From assembly GCA_963789165.1 (NCBI GenBank), contig CAWBJP010000010.1:414824-478823 (forward strand): DNA of 64,000 bases, given 5' to 3'. The notes under the pieces were generated by a model, which saw only the letters and a program-made list of their open reading frames with translations, did no database searches and had not been told where the DNA came from. The DNA is from CAWBJP01 sp963789165 (GTDB lineage: Bacteria; Actinomycetota; Acidimicrobiia; IMCC26256; BP-133). Positions within the stretch are counted from its first letter, which is position 1; each line of letters starts with the position of its first letter. The translations under genes were made by a program, and so were the position numbers. Of the stretch, positions 35,314-44,821 are shown piece by piece.

Positions 35314-37616
35314 TCAGCGCCGTCTCCGGGCTTCCTGGATGGCCCGCCACACCCGCTCCGGCGTGAGGGGCATGTCGATGTGGCGCACCCCGAGGTGGGC
35401 GACGGCGTCGACGACCGCGTTCTGCACCGCCGGCGTCGACCCGATGGTGCCCGACTCGCCGATCCCCTTGGCCCCGAGGGGGTTGAGGGGGGTGGGCGTC
35501 TCGGTGTGGGCCGTCTCGTAGCTGGGCAGCTCGGCGGCGCTGGGGATGAGGTAGTCGGCCAGCGTGGAGGTGAGCGGCGTGCCGTCGGCGTCGTAGGCGA
35601 ACTCCTCGAACAGGGCCTGGGCGATGCCCTGGGCCAGCCCGCCGTGGACCTGCCCTTCGGCCAGCATCGGGTTGAGGATCCGGCCGCAGTCGTCGACGGC
35701 CACCATGCGCTGCAGCGTTCACGGCGCCGGTCTCGGTGTCGACCTCGACCACGGCGATGTGGGCGCCGAACGGGTAGGTGTTGGCCCCCTGCTGGTGCTT
35801 GGCCTCGGCCCGGAGCGGCTCGTCGCCGCCGGCGGCCAGCTCCGTCCCAGCCGAGGGACCGGGCCGGGGTGCCGGCCACGCCGACCCGGCCGTCGTCGAA
35901 GAGGACGACGTCGTCCGGGATTGGCCTCCAGGAGGTTGGCGGCCCGCTGCCTTGGCCATGCTCGAGCACGGCCTCGGCGGCCAGCGAAGATGGAGCTGCC
36001 GCCGAGCTGGAGGGAACGGGAGCCGTAGGTGCCCTGCCCCTCGGGGACGGCGGCGGTGTCGGAGTGGACGAGCCGCACCGCCTCCATCGGCACCCCCAGG
36101 GTGGCGGAGACGATCTGGGCGAAGGCCGTCTCGTGGCCCTGGCCGTGGGGAGACGGTGCCGACCTGGGCGGTGACGGTCCCGTCGGCATGGACCTCGACC
36201 GACCCGAACTCGGGCGTCGGGCCCGGCCCCCGGTGATCTCGACGTAGACGCTCACGCCGATGCCGAGGGCGAGCCGGTCGCCCCGCTCTCGGCGGGCTTC
36301 TGCTCGGCCCGGAGCTCCTCGTAGCCGGCCAGGCGGACGACCTCGTCGAGGGCCCGGCCGTAGTCGCCGACGTCGTAGGTGGAGCCGGTGGCGGTGGTGT
36401 GCGGGGTCGTCGAAGGGCGGGATCAGGTTCGCCGGCGCCGAACCTCGACGGGGTCGAGGCCGAGCTCGGCGGCCACCATGTCCATGGCCCGCTCGACCAG
36501 GGCGGCGGCCTCCGGCCGGCCGGCTCCCCGGTAGGCGCCGACGGTGGTGGTGTTGGTCACCGCCGTCGTCGCCCGCACGTCGATCTTGGGGATGGCGGTA
36601 GACGCCGGCGGACATGTTCCGGGTGAAGCATCGGAGGATGGCCACGCCGATCGCCGGGTAGGCGCCGACGTCGGCGATGATGTCGAGCCCCGCAGGCCGA
36701 CGATCGTGCCGTCGGACTTGGCGCCGATCTCGACGTCCTGGATCTGGGCCCGGCCATGCGACCATCGAGATCATCGACTCCGACCGGGTCTCCACCCACC
36801 GCACCGGCCGGCCGAGCCGCCGGGCGGCGGCGGCGATCACGGGGTACTCGGCGATAGACGCCGATCTTGGCCCCGAAGCCCCCGCCGACCGCCGGGCACA
36901 CCACCCGCACCTTCTCCGGCGGGCAGGCCGAGGGCGCTGGCCAGCGGATCCCGGACGGCGAAGGGGTGTTGGTTCGACACCCACAGCGTGAGGCCCGGGT
37001 GCCATCGTCGTCTTCCGGCACGGCGGCGGCGGCGTGGACCTCGAGGGGGACGGGCGCCAGCCGCTGGTTGCGGATCCGGCCGCTCACGACCGTGTCGGCA
37101 CCGTCGAAGACGTCGGGGTGACGGCCGAAATCGAACTCCGCGGCCAGGTTGCTGCCGTGGTCGGGGAAGAGGACGGGGCTGCCCCGTCGGCCAGCGCCGC
37201 CTCGGCGTCGACCACGACCGGGAGCGGGTCGTAGTCGACGATGACCTCGCCGGCGGCGTCGACCGCCTGCTCGGCCGTCTCGGCCACCACCACGGCGATC
37301 GCGTCTGCCCCACGAAGCGGACCGTGCCGTCGGCCAGCGGCGGGCGGCTCATGACCGGCGGGGCCATGGCGAAGGCGGGGATGTCGGGCGAGGCCGAGGT
37401 CGGCGGCGGTGTAACACGCCCACCACTCCGGGCATCTTGGCCGCCGCCTCGGTGTCGACCGACTCGAGGCGGGCGTGGGCCATGGTCGAGCGCACGAAGA
37501 CGGCGTGAGGGCGCCGGGCAGGTCGAGGTCGGCGACGTAGCGGGCGCTCCCCGAGGAGGATGCGTGGGGTCCTCGGTGCGCCGGACGGGATGTCCGAGGA
37601 TGGAAGTGCCGGTCAC
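35314..37616 (-). CDS. Xanthine dehydrogenase/CoxL-family molybdopterin subunit, form II, frameshifted
   Basis: About 768 codons. GTG 37616 starts TGTSILGHPVRRTEDP. Further recognisable: the active-site loop GAYRGAGRPEA (reverse strand near 36530), GQGHETAFAQIV, and a C-terminus VAVDDCGRILNPMLAEGQ, GLAQGIAQALFEEF, NPLGAKGIGESGTIGSTPA. True form I CO dehydrogenases carry AYxCSFR; AYRGAGR marks form II, whose substrate is often unknown. No medium (FAD) or small (2Fe-2S) subunit gene is adjacent. Around eight to ten frame breaks. Confidence 0.82.
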
Positions 37617-37655
37617 GCCGGGCGAGGTCTAACGGCGGCCAGTACCTTGCTTCCT

Positions 37656-38154
37656 ATGCCGAAGTCTCATCGGAGCGGGAGCCCGACGGGAAGCCCGGGA
37701 CCGGGTGGCCATCGCCAACCGCCGCGCCCGGCACGAGTACTTCATCCTCGACAGCTACGAGTGCGGGATCGTGCTGGTGGGCTCCGAGGTGAAGTCGATC
37801 CGGGACGGCCGGGCCAACCTGGCCGACGCCTACGCCCGCATCGAGAGCGGCGAGGTGTGGCTGCTACGGCATGCACGTCTCGCCCTACCCCTTCGCCCGC
37901 ATCGGCCACGACCCCACCCGCCGGCGCAAGCTGCTGCTCCACCGGGGGGAGATCGACCGTCTGGCGGCAAGCTGACCGAGGCCGGCCTCACGCTGGTGCC
38001 CCTCAAGGTCTACTTCAAGGACGGCCTGGCCAAGATCGAGCTGGCCGTGGCCCGGGGCAAGCGCCAGTGGGACAAGCGCCAGGCGATGGCCGAGCGCGAC
38101 GCCAAGCGGGAGACCGACCGGGTGCTGAAGGACCGTTCCCGGAGCGACCACTGA
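37656..38154 (+). CDS. smpB: SsrA-binding protein, frameshifted
   Basis: Partner of tmRNA in trans-translation. ATG 37656 (MPKSH...); VAIANRRARHEYFILDSYEC, GIVLVGSEVKSIRDGRANLA, then a shift to MHVSPYPFARIGHDPTRRRK and back to LTLVPLKVYFKDGLAKIELA, ending in a basic tail (GKRQWDKRQAMAERDAKRE). About 166 codons. ssrA starts 84 bp downstream, the usual pairing. At least two one-base errors. Confidence 0.9.
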
Positions 38155-38237
38155 GGGCTGACCCACCCCGGCCCAGGCCCTCGGCAGCGATGCCGGATGT
38201 CACACCTCGCCGGTACACTGACCAGGCGACAACACAA

Positions 38238-38593
38238 GGGGGTGCTTGGTTTCGATTCTGAGGATCAAGGCAGGTGAAGCGAGCCGAGGGACCCCGGGGT
38301 CCTCGTTAAAAATCCGGGAAAACAAATAAACGACAACTGACATACGCAATCGCTGCCTAGTTTCGGCTAGGTAGCGCGTCTCCACCGGCTCTAGTCGCTC
38401 GGCCGGTGATCGGACGTCATTCAGAGCGACTTACCGGAGGGGCCGGCCCGGGGCCCCGATGGGACACTTACCGGGCTGGAGCGGCGGCCGAGGGCCGGTG
38501 ATCGGCCGATCGCTCGAGATCTTCTCGCCGGCTGCGCTCGGAGAAGCCCTGTTGAGAGCTTGGAAGACGCGGGTTCGACTCCCGCCACCTCCA
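38238..38593 (+). ncRNA. ssrA: tmRNA (transfer-messenger RNA)
   Basis: The 5' end GGGGGTGCTTGGTTTCGA and the 3' end with GGGTTCGACTCCCGCCACCTCCA form the tRNA-like acceptor and T arm. The internal tag frame reads ...TNKRQLTYAIAA then TAG at about 38357, so the degradation tag ends YAIAA rather than the common YALAA. A run of GC-rich stems (38430-38540) fits the pseudoknot ring. ~356 nt is normal. Its 3' end is the attachment site of the downstream element. Confidence 0.9.
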
Positions 38594-38594
38594 C
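38566..38594 (+). repeat. attL core at the ssrA 3' end
   Basis: 29 bases (T arm and 3' acceptor strand) repeated exactly at 46791-46819, 8.2 kb away. tmRNA 3' ends are well-known integration sites. Confidence 0.8.
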
Positions 38595-38656
38595 TCGATT
38601 TTCGCAGTATCACCGCAGGTCAGAGCGGGTGAACACCTCTCCGGGGTGGCGCCCGC

Positions 38657-38674
38657 GACACAGATTGGACACAG
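38657..38674 (+). promoter_or_regulatory. Arm-type repeats, left end of the ssrA element
   Basis: GACACAG at 38657-38663 and 38668-38674, 11 bp apart, about 63 bp inside the core. Related GACACG repeats lie inside the right end on the same strand. Confidence 0.5.
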
Positions 38675-38700
38675 CAGATCCGCCTCCGGGCGGATCTGCT
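38673..38700. terminator. Strong hairpin terminator
   Basis: AGCAGATCCGCC (38673-38684) and GGCGGATCTGCT (38689-38700) form a perfect 12-bp stem with a 4-base loop, between ssrA and the convergent pRiA4b-like gene. Confidence 0.75.
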
Positions 38701-38728
38701 TTGCTGTGGAGCCGCCCGGGCCGGCCAC

Positions 38729-39298
38729 TCAGCGCTGCCGGCGATCGGCGATGAACGACAGCGACTCGTTGACCGCGGCCAAGTCGAAGTGCTCGGCGTC
38801 GAAGCCGCCTCCCACCCACTCGAGCATGCTCTCGTGCTCCTCGTGCTCGGGATCGGCGAGTACCTCGAGGAGCTCGGCGAAGCCGGAGGTCCCGCCACAG
38901 TCCTCCGGCGGGCACGCCCCCGCCCCGGCCACGCACATGGGGTAGAGCTTCCCTGCCTCCTTCGGCAGGAGCGCCTCGACCTCGATGTCGTGATCCCAGC
39001 AGTCCCCGAAGTCGTACTGGTAGGCGAAGCTGATCCCCACCGGCGCGACCCGGTCAAGCGTCGCCCGGCGCTCGTCCTTGGGCGGGTCGCCCCAGTCCTC
39101 TCCGTCGTCGATGCCGTAGCGGACGCCGGCGATCTCGAATTCGTGGAGGTGGTAGTCCTGCCACCCCATCGCCCGCTGGATCACGTCGTGGAGCCGGCCC
39201 AGTGTGGCGGTGCTCGGCACGTGGACACGGCGCCAGACCTCGGTGTCCCGGAGGGCGATCTTCAGCTGGTGGACGGTGGCAGGTCGAGCTGGGGGCAC
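38729..39298 (-). CDS. Plasmid pRiA4b ORF-3-family protein
   Basis: 189 residues from GTG 39298; longer frames to 39469 have a non-homologous N-terminus. The family pattern is clear: VHQLKIALRDTEVWRRVHVP, LHDVIQRAMGWQDYHLHEFE, YQYDFGDCWDHDIEVE, CVAGAGACPPEDCGG. Conserved Cys and His may bind metal. Function unknown; members are frequent on plasmids and genomic islands, fitting its place in the ssrA element. Confidence 0.87.
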   Translation of the reverse strand: MPPARPATVHQLKIALRDTEVWRRVHVPSTATLGRLHDVIQRAMGWQDYHLHEFEIAGVRYGIDDGEDWGDPPKDERRATLDRVAPVGISFAYQYDFGDCWDHDIEVEALLPKEAGKLYPMCVAGAGACPPEDCGGTSGFAELLEVLADPEHEEHESMLEWVGGGFDAEHFDLAAVNESLSFIADRRQR

Positions 39299-39725
39299 GC
39301 GGGAACCGTAGCCACCACGAGGTGACCTCTCGGCTGCCGTGGTGGTTCGGGACGCCCCGATGACGCCAAGGGTGTGCCCGGACGCTTGCCCGGCGCAGCG
39401 CCGATCAACACCGGCCGCGACGAGATCAGCGTGACCGGCCTGCGTCCCGATCAGGCCGCCGACATTCACGCCATCCTGTGCGTCCTGGCCTCAGGAGCCG
39501 ACGCGGTCGTGCCTAGGCATCGGGCGGGGTCCTCGCGAGCGGACATGACAGGCTGGCTGTGCCGCCCAGCGGCGGTTCTCGCTCGGCGGACCCGGCACAG
39601 TTGAACGCCCTCGTGACGGGTCACCAGCCCCGGCGCAAAATGGAGCTTGAGTCCGTCCATCGGTCCTGACGCGACAGATCCCGAAAGAGGCCGACGATTT
39701 GGGCGCCTGCCGCGGAGGTCATCGG
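39299..39725. other. Gene-free stretch
   Basis: About 427 bp with no convincing coding frame. Short open frames exist on both strands but lack RBS and family features. Probably holds the promoter of the membrane protein gene (GGAGGTC near 39715) and leftover element DNA. Confidence 0.5.
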
Positions 39726-40163
39726 GTGTCGCCGACCGGGGTGACGCGCCAGCCGCTTCCGAGGCGGGCCCGTCTGGCCGCGAGCGCGCTGTGGCTTGTC
39801 GGCGCCGGCCTGGCCGCCGTGACCGGCGTGGTGTCACTCACGCACTCGATGGCCGGCTATGCGGCCGTGTACGCCGTGGTCGCCGTCAGTCTGGCTGTCC
39901 TGGCGGCCGCCACCTACCGGGCGCTACGGGCGGCCGAGACCGTGAGCCTGGTGTTGCTCGGGAGCCAGGTCCTGGGCGTGGTCGGCGCCGCCTGGGAGCT
40001 GGTCCGGGCCGACGACACCGGCTTCAAGGCGCGTCATCTCGAGGATCTGGGGATCGACTTCCACCTGGCCGTCCTCGGGAACCTGGTCTACTCGGCGGCT
40101 GCCTCCGCTGTGTTCGTATGGGCCTGGAGGGAAAAGCGGCGGAATCGACAGGCCCACAGCTGA
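39726..40163 (+). CDS. Small integral membrane protein
   Basis: About 145 residues from GTG 39726, preceded by GGAGGTC. Four hydrophobic segments (LAASALWLVGAGLAAVTGVV; YAAVYAVVAVSLAVLAAATY; VSLVLLGSQVLGVVGAAWEL; LAVLGNLVYSAAASAVFVWA) and a basic cytoplasmic C-terminus. The loop DDTGFKARHLEDLGIDFH between helices 3 and 4 is the only polar part. Family not recognised. Confidence 0.68.
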   Translation: MSPTGVTRQPLPRRARLAASALWLVGAGLAAVTGVVSLTHSMAGYAAVYAVVAVSLAVLAAATYRALRAAETVSLVLLGSQVLGVVGAAWELVRADDTGFKARHLEDLGIDFHLAVLGNLVYSAAASAVFVWAWREKRRNRQAHS

Positions 40164-40192
40164 CCGGGGGCTGGGCCCCCGGCGCGGCAGGC

Positions 40193-40843
40193 TCAACGGC
40201 GGGGGCGGCCCACTCGCGTCAGCCGTTCTTCGAGGGCGCCCAGGGCTTGGTCGATGTGGGCGGCGAGCGAGCCACCGGCTTGTGCCCAGTGCTCGACGCC
40301 GACCACGAGGCCGGCCACGATGGCGGCGGCGACGGCACGCACCTCGATGTCGGCGGGGGCAGCTCCCATGCGGGGGGCGAGCTCGTGGGCGAGCACCGCC
40401 TCCGTGGCCCGGGTCTGCTCGGAACGCCGGGCTCGGAGCGCCGGCGCCGACAGCACGAGCTGGAGGCGCTCCCGGACGGTCTGGAGGTCGCTGTCGTCGA
40501 GGGTGCCCAGGGCGGCGGCCAGGGCCCGGCGGACGGCGCGGATGGGTGCCTCGTCGGCGGGCCGGCTGCGGGTGAGGGTGACGAGGAGCTGGTCGTAGTC
40601 GTCGACCAGGACAACGTCTTCCTTCGTGGGGAAGTACCGGTAGAAGGTGGCTGGTGAGATCTCGGCGGCGACGGCTATCTGCTCGCAGGTGGTCCGCTCG
40701 TAGCCCTGCTCGGCGAACAGCCGGAGCCCGGCCGCCTGGATGGCCGCCCTGGTCCGCTGCTGCTTGAGGGCCCGGAGCCCGCTGGGCGGGGTGCCCTGCT
40801 CTCGAGGTGCGGCCCCTCGGTCCAGGCCCGGCCGTCGGGTCAT
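40193..40843 (-). CDS. TetR-family transcriptional regulator
   Basis: 216 residues from ATG 40843. N-terminal helix-turn-helix: TRAAIQAAGLRLFAEQGYER, TCEQIAVAAEISPATFYRYF, PTKEDVV. The C-terminal ligand-binding helices resemble MftR-type C-domains (VGVEHWAQAGGSLAAH). ATG overlaps the stop of the ABC permease gene (ATGA), so it is the last gene of the exporter operon and probably binds the palindrome at 43355. Confidence 0.9.
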   Translation of the reverse strand: MTRRPGLDRGAAPREQGTPPSGLRALKQQRTRAAIQAAGLRLFAEQGYERTTCEQIAVAAEISPATFYRYFPTKEDVVLVDDYDQLLVTLTRSRPADEAPIRAVRRALAAALGTLDDSDLQTVRERLQLVLSAPALRARRSEQTRATEAVLAHELAPRMGAAPADIEVRAVAAAIVAGLVVGVEHWAQAGGSLAAHIDQALGALEERLTRVGRPRR

Positions 40844-42450
40844 GCTTCGATCAGGTCGCGTCGGCGGAGCGCAGCTGCGCCGAGCGCCGCGCCGGCCGCA
40901 CCGACCGAGCAGACGGCCAGCGCCGCCACCGGTCGGAACGGCCCGGCGGGCAGGAGGCCGGCGTGGTGGAACAGTGAAAGGTCGGCCAGAGCTCCGCCCC
41001 CGGGGCCTACCGCGCCGACCAAGCTCACGACGAACGACCATCCGACCAGGCCGTAGGCCACGGCAGACGCCCGGTGGGGGATGAGGCCGTGGGTGAGGGT
41101 GCCGAGGCCCAGCACGGCGATGGCGGCGGGCAGCCGGTTGGCGGCGGCGCCGACCATCCGGGCTAGGTCGATGTCGGCTTGCTGGCTGGTGGCGCCGGCC
41201 CACGCACCGACACCGGCGAGGAGCGCCAGGACGGACAGCGCCGCGACGGAGAGGAAGAGGCGGCCGGTCAGCCATCGGGCGCGGCTGAGGGGGCCGACCA
41301 GGAGGGTGTTCAGCCGCCCGGCGGCCTCTTCGTCGCGGGTGGCGGCCACCTGCCCGGCGGCGGCGATCGCCAATGCGGCGCCCAGCACGAGGTAGAACAT
41401 CCCCATGTAGGCGTCGACGCCGCTCTGGCGGGCGCCGAGGCGGGCGAAGACGTCGTCGAGCGCGTCGGACGAGGTGTCGGCGGCCGCCGAGGCGACCATT
41501 CCGAAGAAGAAGCCCATCACGGCGAGCCCGGCGGCCCAGCCCAGCCAGGTGGGGCGCTCCAGCCGCAGGGCCAGGCGAGCCGGGCCGCCGAGCAGCCCCG
41601 TCCTGGCCGGCGCCGCGCCCCGGGTGGGGAACATCCCGGCGCCGAGGTCCCGGGCCCCGGCGAGCGCCATGGCCGCCGCCGCCAGCAGAACGACGAGGGC
41701 CGCCAACGGCACGAGGGGAGCGGCCGAGCTGCCGGTCAGGGGATGGAGGTGCTGTGCCCAGCCGAGCGGTGAGAGCCACAGGGCCCAGTGCCAGGCGGGG
41801 TCGCTGTTGCCCACCACCTGGAGGAGGAAGGCCAGCCCGAAGCCCGCGCCGGCCAGCTGCGCCGCCTGGCGCCGGGTGGGCGCCAGCTGGCTGGCCACGG
41901 CGCCGACCGCCATGAACACGGCCGTCGGCGCGACCAGCGCCGCCGAGAAGAAGAGGCTTGCCGTGATCCCGAAATCCGGGTCCGGCACCCGACCGACGAG
42001 CACGGTGGCCGCCGCTGCCGTCGCCCACAAGGCGACCAGGCCCAGCGCCAGGGCGGCCAGCGCCGCGCCGGTCGCCCCCCGCCGGGTGGTCGGGCCGGTG
42101 AGCACGAGATCCCAACGGCCCGAGTCCTCCTCGCCGCGAAGCCATCGGGTGGCGGCCAGCAACGCCCAGACCGGGCCCACGATGCTCAAGATCCCGAGGC
42201 TCCGCCAGGCCGTCCAGCCCGGCACCGTCTCGAGCGCGTGACCGACACCGAAGAGCGACCGCAGCGCGCCGTTCGTGCCGATCGTGGTGGCGATCTGGCG
42301 CCGGGCCTCGTCGGTGGAGTAGGCGGCGGTGAACTGCTCGACCGAGGAGGCAACCACCAAGGCGAACACCATCCCCCAGATAACCCCGCTGCGGACCGCC
42401 CGGCGGGCCAGCAGCCCAGCCACGACCAGCTCGGGCCGGTCAGTGGTCAC
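40840..42450 (-). CDS. ABC exporter permease (polyketide/tetronasin type)
   Basis: 536 residues with about twelve hydrophobic segments in two halves, each half starting with an amphipathic stretch (TRWLRGEEDSGRWDLVLTGP; VAATRDEEAAGRLNTLLVGP). The duplicated R-x(2-3)-E-x(2-3)-GR pattern is typical of antibiotic-export permeases such as the tetronasin type. Start ATG 42450 overlaps the ATPase gene end by 11 bp. Substrate not readable from sequence. Confidence 0.82.
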   Translation of the reverse strand: MTTDRPELVVAGLLARRAVRSGVIWGMVFALVVASSVEQFTAAYSTDEARRQIATTIGTNGALRSLFGVGHALETVPGWTAWRSLGILSIVGPVWALLAATRWLRGEEDSGRWDLVLTGPTTRRGATGAALAALALGLVALWATAAAATVLVGRVPDPDFGITASLFFSAALVAPTAVFMAVGAVASQLAPTRRQAAQLAGAGFGLAFLLQVVGNSDPAWHWALWLSPLGWAQHLHPLTGSSAAPLVPLAALVVLLAAAAMALAGARDLGAGMFPTRGAAPARTGLLGGPARLALRLERPTWLGWAAGLAVMGFFFGMVASAAADTSSDALDDVFARLGARQSGVDAYMGMFYLVLGAALAIAAAGQVAATRDEEAAGRLNTLLVGPLSRARWLTGRLFLSVAALSVLALLAGVGAWAGATSQQADIDLARMVGAAANRLPAAIAVLGLGTLTHGLIPHRASAVAYGLVGWSFVVSLVGAVGPGGGALADLSLFHHAGLLPAGPFRPVAALAVCSVGAAGAALGAAALRRRDLIEA

Positions 42451-43333
42451 CGGAACCCCCGTAGTGCGCCAGGAACAACTCCTCCAGGGAGGGCTCGCGG
42501 ATCAGCAGCTTGTCGACGCCCACCCCCGTGAGCGCTCGGAGCAGCGGCTCGACCGGGCCGGCCACCTGACACTGCAACCGGCACCCCTCGAGGTGAGCGG
42601 CGGCGACGCCGGGCACCTGAGAGAGATCGGGGGGCGCTCCCTTCAGCACCGCGTCGACCGAGACGGAGCCGAGATGGCGGAGCTCGGCGAGCGTCCCCGT
42701 CTCCACCAGACGGCCCCGGCGCAGGATGGCGACCCGGTCGCAGACCGCTTCCACCTCGGACAGGATGTGCGACGACAGCAGCACGGCCTGGCCCCGGCCC
42801 TTCGCCTCCAACACGCAGGAGCGGAACACCTGCTCCATCAACGGGTCGAGACCCGAGGTGGGCTCATCCAGGATCAGCAGCTCGGCCCGGGTCATCAACG
42901 CCGCCACCAGGCACAGCTTCTGCCGGTTGCCTTTCGAATAGGCCCTGACCCGCTTCCCGGGATCGACCTCGAAGTCGTCGATCAGCCGATCCCGGTAGCC
43001 GGCGTCGAAGGAGCCGTGGAGGCGGCCGAGGAGATGCAGCGTCTCCGCTCCGGTCAGCGACGGCCACAGGGCCGCCTCCCCCGGGACGAAAGCGACCCGC
43101 CGGTGCGCCTCCACCGCCTGGCGCTGCACGTCCAAGCCGAAGATCGCGGCCCGGCCGGAGCTCGGACGGGCCAGCCCCAGCAGAATGCGGATGGTCGTGG
43201 TCTTCCCCGCCCCGTTGGGGCCCAGATACCCGAGGACCTCCCCCGGCTCCACCTCAAGGTCGAGGTCCGCGAGGGCCTCGACCTTCCCGAACCGCTTTGA
43301 GAGCCCTTCGGCCCGGACCGCAGCGTTTGCCAT
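42440..43333 (-). CDS. ABC exporter ATP-binding protein
   Basis: 297 residues from ATG 43333 (an upstream in-frame start at 43342 is possible). Walker A GPNGAGKTTT, signature region AYSKGNRQKLCLV (variant of LSGGQ, usual for drug-export ATPases), Walker B LLILDEPTSGLDPL and switch His in LLSSHILSEVE. C-terminal ~80 residues form the regulatory extension. First gene of the exporter-TetR operon, directly behind the 34-bp palindrome. Confidence 0.9.
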   Translation of the reverse strand: MANAAVRAEGLSKRFGKVEALADLDLEVEPGEVLGYLGPNGAGKTTTIRILLGLARPSSGRAAIFGLDVQRQAVEAHRRVAFVPGEAALWPSLTGAETLHLLGRLHGSFDAGYRDRLIDDFEVDPGKRVRAYSKGNRQKLCLVAALMTRAELLILDEPTSGLDPLMEQVFRSCVLEAKGRGQAVLLSSHILSEVEAVCDRVAILRRGRLVETGTLAELRHLGSVSVDAVLKGAPPDLSQVPGVAAAHLEGCRLQCQVAGPVEPLLRALTGVGVDKLLIREPSLEELFLAHYGGSGDH

Positions 43334-43354
43334 CTCGCCCACCAGTGCGCTGTC

Positions 43355-43388
43355 TTGAGAGTTGCTCTCATACGAGAGTAGCTCTCAA
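43355..43388. promoter_or_regulatory. Nested 34-bp palindrome, likely TetR operator
   Basis: Outer arms TTGAGAG (43355-43361) and CTCTCAA (43382-43388), inner arms CTCTC-atac-GAGAG. It lies 22 bp upstream of the ATPase start and in front of the divergent nhaA. Typical operator for the TetR protein of this operon. Confidence 0.75.
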
Positions 43389-43498
43389 ACACGGTCGTGC
43401 CACCGTCCTGGCCGCCGGCCTGGGTGGCGTAAGCTGGTGGTTGGTGTGCCGGGAAGCCTGGTCGGCGGTCCTCCTTCCGCCTGCTCCCAGGAGCCCCC

Positions 43499-44821
43499 AT
43501 GCCGCACGGCCCACGCCTCCCGACCTGGCAGCACAGCGACCGGTTCCTGGCCCGCAACCTCGGCCGCCCGGCCCTGCGCTTCCTTCATGTGGAAGCGGCC
43601 AGCGGCCTGCTGCTCCTCGCCAGCACCGTCGTTGCCCTCGCCTGGGCCAACTCGCCGTGGTCGTCCTCGTACCACGCGCTCTGGGACACCAAGCTCGTCT
43701 TCAACCTCGGCGGCCATGCCCTGGAAGACGACCTCCGCCACTGGGTCAACGATGCCCTGATGGTGGTCTTTTTCTTCGTCGTCGGCTTGGAGATCAAGCA
43801 GGAGCTCGTGACCGGGCACCTGTCCAAGTGGCGTGACGCACTCCTGCCGGCCATAGCTGCCTTCGGCGGCATGGCGGTGCCGGCCCTGATCTTCGCCGCC
43901 GTCAATGCCGGCGGGTCGGGAAGCGCCGGCTGGGGGATCCCGATGGCAACCGACATCGCCTTCGCCGTCGGCGTCCTGGCCCTCTTCGGCGACCGCGTGC
44001 CGACCCCGCTCAAGATCCTCTTGTTGGCCCTGGCCATCGTCGACGACATCGGCGCCATCGCCGTGATCGCCCTCTTCTACACCGACGAGATCCAAGCCCC
44101 ATGGGCGCTGGCGGCCGTCGCCGGCCTGCTCCTCATCGTCACCCTGAAACGCCTGCGGGTCTGGTACGTCCCCATCTTCGCCGTGGTCGGCACCGCCGTG
44201 TGGCTGGCCACCTTCGAGAGCGGGATCCACGCCACCATCGCCGGGGTCGCCCTCGGGCTGCTCTGCCCGGCGAAGCCGTTGCTGCCCGAGACGGAGGCCG
44301 CCGCCATCGCCGACGAGCTCTCGGCTGACTCCCAGGTGACCGTCACCGACGTTCGGGCCACCACCTTTCGGCTGCGAGAGTCGGTGCCGGTCGCCGAAAG
44401 GCTCCAGGACCTGCTGCACCCCTGGACCAGCTTCGTCGTCATCCCGATCTTCGCCCTCGCCAACGCCGGCGTCGACCTGTCTGCCCGGCTCGTCGGCGAC
44501 GCCGCCACATCCCCAGTCACCGGCGGAGTGGTCGCTGGCCTGGTCGTGGGGAAGTTCGTCGGCATTATCGGCGCCGTCTACGCCGCCACCCGCCTGCGCC
44601 TCGTCCGGCTCCCGGACGGAATCACCATGCACCAGGTCGCCGGCATAGCGCTCCTCGCCGGGATCGGCTTCACCGTCTCGCTCTTCATCGCCGGCCTGGC
44701 CTACACCGACCCCATCCTCGACACCCAGGCCAAGATCGGCATCCTCGCCGCCTCCGCCCTCGCCGGCCTGCTCGGGAGCGCAGTCCTGAGCGCCGCCCTC
44801 AGAACAGGGCGTCGCCAATGA
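43499..44821 (+). CDS. nhaA: Na+/H+ antiporter NhaA
   Basis: 440 residues, AGGAG before ATG 43499. Family motifs: MVVFFFVVGLEIKQELVTGH, PMATDIAFAVGVLALFG (first key Asp) and LALAIVDDIGAIAVIALFY (the Asp-Asp Na+/H+ site), TFESGIHATIAGVALGLL, and IPIFALANAGVDL. About eleven membrane helices. Exports Na+ in exchange for H+. Its stop overlaps the response-regulator start (ATGA), so they are co-translated. Confidence 0.95.
   Translation: MPHGPRLPTWQHSDRFLARNLGRPALRFLHVEAASGLLLLASTVVALAWANSPWSSSYHALWDTKLVFNLGGHALEDDLRHWVNDALMVVFFFVVGLEIKQELVTGHLSKWRDALLPAIAAFGGMAVPALIFAAVNAGGSGSAGWGIPMATDIAFAVGVLALFGDRVPTPLKILLLALAIVDDIGAIAVIALFYTDEIQAPWALAAVAGLLLIVTLKRLRVWYVPIFAVVGTAVWLATFESGIHATIAGVALGLLCPAKPLLPETEAAAIADELSADSQVTVTDVRATTFRLRESVPVAERLQDLLHPWTSFVVIPIFALANAGVDLSARLVGDAATSPVTGGVVAGLVVGKFVGIIGAVYAATRLRLVRLPDGITMHQVAGIALLAGIGFTVSLFIAGLAYTDPILDTQAKIGILAASALAGLLGSAVLSAALRTGRRQ

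Noticed and set aside
39374..39604. 76-residue forward frame in the gap before the membrane protein
   Set aside because: No RBS, no family pattern, and Arg/Ala bias expected of non-coding GC-rich DNA.
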